From assembly GCA_002325785.1 (NCBI GenBank), contig DCSU01000163.1:1-7195 (forward strand): a stretch of 7,195 bases of DNA. The letters are read 5' to 3'. Below, piece by piece: positions 4,601 through 7,195 of this stretch. The position numbers and the translations under genes are program-made. Each line of letters starts with the position of its first letter. The first letter of the stretch is position 1. The stretch comes from Bacteroidales bacterium UBA1458 (GTDB lineage: Bacteria > Bacteroidota > Bacteroidia > Bacteroidales > VadinHA17). The notes beneath the pieces were generated by a model. It was not told where the DNA came from. It was given only the letters and a program-made list of their open reading frames with translations, and made no database searches.

Positions 4601-7147
4601 ATGAAAAGTAAACTGCCACTCCACCTGCTGATCATTCCTCTGCTGGCAATCACATCGTGCAATCCCGTTAATAAAAGTATCTTCCTTGAAGAGGGCGTCT
4701 CCAATCTCCTTGCCACATACCGCAAGGCCACAGTCAGTGACGTTACTTACCAGCTGGAATTCACCATCCCCGAAGGAAAGGAAAAACCCATCGGCGGCAG
4801 GGCTGTCATTGAATTCAGCCTCTCTTCAAAGCGGGAACCGCTTTTACTGGATTTCCGGGTCAGTGAGGAGTACCTCGAATCGGTCTCCGTGAACGGTCAC
4901 ACCCTTGAACCGGTCATGACAAACGGTCATATAGTGATTGACGGCAAGCACCTGGCAGGCAGCTTCAACAGGGTGGATATCATCTTTCGCGCCGGCGACA
5001 TGTCTTTGAACCGCAATGACGATTTCCTCTATACGCTCTTCGTCCCTGACCGGGCCTCAACAGCTTTCCCCTGCTTTGACCAGCCTGATCTCAAGGCGCG
5101 CTACAGCCTGACACTAAACCTCCCGGCTGACTACCGGGCCATGTCAAACAGTCCCGTTGCGGCCTCTGACACTGCCAATGGAAGAATTGTCATTCGTTTT
5201 GCGGAGACGAAACCTTTGAGTACCTACCTCTTCGCCTTTGCGGCAGGCAGGTTTGAGCTGATTGAGAAGGAGATTGACGGTGTCCGGATGGAGATGCTCC
5301 ACCGTGAGACCAGACCGGAATACATCGAAAACAACGCCGAAGAGATCTTCAGGCTCCATCACAGTTCTTTAAAATGGCTTGAGGAGTACACGCAGATACC
5401 CTATCCCTTTGACAAATTCGGCTTTGTTCTGATACCCTCATTCCAGTACAGCGGCATGGAACACCCCGGTTCCATCCTTTACCGGGCCTCGTCGCTCTTT
5501 CTCGAAGCTACTCCCACACTCAATGAGCAGCTTTCGCGCGCTTCACTGATAGCACATGAGACCTCGCACATCTGGTTTGGCGACCTTGTAACCATGAAGT
5601 GGTTTGACGATGTCTGGCTGAAGGAGGTCTTCGCCGGATATATGTCAGACAAGATAGTCTCTCCGGATTTCCCCGGCATAAACCACGACCTGCGCTTCCT
5701 GCTGTCACGTTACCCTGCTGCTTATGCCGTCGATCGCACCCGCGGGACAAACCCCATCATCCAGGACCTTGGTAACATGAAAGATGCCGGTTCTCTATAC
5801 GGGGCCATAATATACAACAAGGCTCCCATAGTGATGCGGCAGCTTGAGAAGCTTGCCGGTGAGGAGAACCTGCGCAAAGCGATTCAGATATATCTGAAGG
5901 ATTACTCATGGGGAAATGCCCGGTGGGATGACCTGATAGCCATTATAGAGAAGGTCACACGTAAGCCACTTGAAGAGTGGAGCAGGATGTGGGTCAGGGA
6001 AGCCGGTATGTCGGTCATCACACCGATTATCGGGAAAGAGGACGGCTACCGTATCTCCTTCCGCGAGGATGACCCCGCAGGAACACTCAGGCACTGGCCG
6101 CAGACACTGGAGACTATGGTCATCACCGCTTCGGACACCCTCACCGGCGAAGTGACGCCGGCTGACAGGAAGTCATTTATCAGTACAATGGAAGGGCCCC
6201 TGTGCATTATCCCGGACATATCAGGAAGAGCCTATGGAACATTTCTCCTTGACAGCATCACGGTCGCCCATCTCACAAATGGTATCAGCAATTTCAAAGA
6301 TCCGCTTTTGCGGGGAATTCTATGGATCAATTTTTATGAGAATCTTGTGAACGGGAATGTATCACCGGCTGAATTCTATAAATCGGTTTTCTCCGCACTG
6401 GAGACTGAATCAGACCTGCAAATAAGGAACTATCTCACCGGGAAATTCTCATCAGTATACTGGGACTATCTCACTGATGAGGAGCGGGTTGCTGCTGCTT
6501 CGGGTGCCGAAGCCATGATCCGTAAGAAAATCACCGATGCGGCTGCGGCCTCTGACAAGAGGACATGGTACGGGCTCTACCGGAGCGTGGCAGTAACAGA
6601 CAACGGACTCGTGTATCTCAATGAGATATGGAAAAGCGCTGAGCTGCCCGGAGGGGTTAAGCTGAGTGAGGATGAGCTCTGCACACTGGCGCTGACACTG
6701 GAACTGAAGGGTCACCCTGATGCTAATGAGATCATCGCTGTCCAGCGTGAACGCATAACGGGAGACGACAGGCTGCAACGGTACGATTTCCTCGTGCCCT
6801 CAGTGTCGCCTGACCCTGCTGTGCGTGATGCCTTCTTCAACAGTCTGCGTGACCCGGCCGGGCGAGAGCATGAGCCTTGGGTGCTGGAGGCGCTGGGTTA
6901 CCTGCATCACCCTATGGTGGCGCGAAGGGCCGAACACTATATCCTGCCCTCACTTGAGATGCTTGAGGAGATAAAAAGCACCGGTGATATCTTCTTCCCG
7001 GGAAGCTGGATCACAGCTACCCTGGCCGGCCACCACTCGGCAGAAGCCCTTGAAACGGTGGAGAGGTTCCTGGATGAGAGGCCGGATTACCCGGCAGACC
7101 TGAGGCTGAAAATTCTCCAGGCCGCCGATCACCTCTTTAGGCAGTAG
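4601..7147 (+). CDS. M1-family zinc aminopeptidase, lipoprotein
   Basis: The 848-residue product begins with a lipoprotein signal peptide: MKSK, a hydrophobic stretch (residues 5-17) and lipobox ITSC with C20, so it is anchored in the envelope, probably the outer membrane. Residues about 45-235 form the N-terminal beta domain of M1 peptidases. The catalytic domain (about 240-470) has the full zinc site HETSHIWFGD with H319, E320, H323 and, 18 residues later, E342 (WLKEVFAGYM), plus the transition-state tyrosine Y405 in IIYNKAP. The substrate-binding GxMEN motif reads SGMEH at 284-288, with His in place of Asn. About 380 further residues form a helical C-terminal domain. Family members remove N-terminal amino acids from peptides, here probably for nutrition. 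The ATG at 4601 is chosen over an upstream in-frame TTG at 4517 because the signal peptide starts there. The stop codon lies inside a heptamer repeat. The gene appears to be transcribed alone. Confidence 0.95.
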   Translation: MKSKLPLHLLIIPLLAITSCNPVNKSIFLEEGVSNLLATYRKATVSDVTYQLEFTIPEGKEKPIGGRAVIEFSLSSKREPLLLDFRVSEEYLESVSVNGHTLEPVMTNGHIVIDGKHLAGSFNRVDIIFRAGDMSLNRNDDFLYTLFVPDRASTAFPCFDQPDLKARYSLTLNLPADYRAMSNSPVAASDTANGRIVIRFAETKPLSTYLFAFAAGRFELIEKEIDGVRMEMLHRETRPEYIENNAEEIFRLHHSSLKWLEEYTQIPYPFDKFGFVLIPSFQYSGMEHPGSILYRASSLFLEATPTLNEQLSRASLIAHETSHIWFGDLVTMKWFDDVWLKEVFAGYMSDKIVSPDFPGINHDLRFLLSRYPAAYAVDRTRGTNPIIQDLGNMKDAGSLYGAIIYNKAPIVMRQLEKLAGEENLRKAIQIYLKDYSWGNARWDDLIAIIEKVTRKPLEEWSRMWVREAGMSVITPIIGKEDGYRISFREDDPAGTLRHWPQTLETMVITASDTLTGEVTPADRKSFISTMEGPLCIIPDISGRAYGTFLLDSITVAHLTNGISNFKDPLLRGILWINFYENLVNGNVSPAEFYKSVFSALETESDLQIRNYLTGKFSSVYWDYLTDEERVAAASGAEAMIRKKITDAAAASDKRTWYGLYRSVAVTDNGLVYLNEIWKSAELPGGVKLSEDELCTLALTLELKGHPDANEIIAVQRERITGDDRLQRYDFLVPSVSPDPAVRDAFFNSLRDPAGREHEPWVLEALGYLHHPMVARRAEHYILPSLEMLEEIKSTGDIFFPGSWITATLAGHHSAEALETVERFLDERPDYPADLRLKILQAADHLFRQ

Positions 7148-7167
7148 GCAATGGGCAGTAGGCAATA
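7140..7167. repeat. Four tandem heptanucleotide units overlapping the peptidase stop codon
   Basis: Four units of seven bases follow one another: GGCAGTA, GGCAATG, GGCAGTA, GGCAATA, forming a 14-bp pattern repeated twice with one difference. The TAG stop at 7145-7147 of the M1 peptidase lies within the junction of the first two units. The remaining bases to the window end are AT-rich and show nothing I can name. Confidence 0.8.
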
Positions 7168-7195
7168 GTTAAATTATTTTTTACTTTTATAATCG

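Noticed and set aside
4686..7165. Several 60-110-codon open frames on both strands within the M1 peptidase gene
   Set aside because: They are shadows of the long coding frame, with arginine/serine-rich or otherwise atypical translations and no recognisable domains.

Overview
The window looks like chromosomal DNA from a member of the Bacteroidota (Bacteroidetes), probably a Bacteroidales/Marinilabiliales-type anaerobe or microaerophile. This is inference from several signals. Start codons are preceded by A-rich stretches instead of Shine-Dalgarno sites. The tRNA promoter matches the Bacteroidetes form exactly (TTTG, 19 bp, TAnnTTTG). Two genes encode lipoproteins, one gene encodes a superoxide reductase, and the intergenic DNA carries short degenerate repeats of a kind I associate with this phylum.

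Layout. Positions 1-1480 are clearly AT-rich and hold a 5'-truncated HigA-like/ImmA-IrrE fusion protein and a small four-cysteine zinc-ribbon protein, both on the + strand. This looks like accessory DNA. Positions 1552-1718 hold an initiator tRNA(fMet) gene on the - strand with its own promoter and terminator; it marks the border between the AT-rich left part and the more GC-rich right part. The 461 bp without a protein gene between 1387 and 1849 contain this tRNA unit, a pair of 10-bp direct repeats (1527-1548) and otherwise nothing I can name.

Right of the tRNA, all genes are on the + strand. A DUF2202 ferritin-like lipoprotein (1849-2439) ends in a strong intrinsic terminator. A classical aldo/keto reductase (2581-3534) has a complete Asp-Tyr-Lys-His tetrad. 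A one-domain superoxide reductase of the neelaredoxin type (3615-4001) is followed 26 bp later by a small bacterial-PH-domain membrane protein (4028-4396). A spacer rich in direct and inverted 'GAAAGTC' repeats (about 4401-4535) precedes a large M1-family metallopeptidase lipoprotein (4601-7147). The stop codon of the last gene is formed by a short heptanucleotide repeat array (7140-7167).

How the genes fit together. Superoxide reductase, the aldo/keto reductase and the ferritin-like lipoprotein could all serve redox or metal stress handling, but each appears to be transcribed separately, apart from the superoxide reductase/PH-domain pair. The M1 peptidase probably works at the cell envelope on peptides. 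I see no clearly new multi-gene system. The points most worth a second look are the tRNA-bordered island edge, the inverted repeats upstream of the superoxide reductase gene, and the two repeat families.
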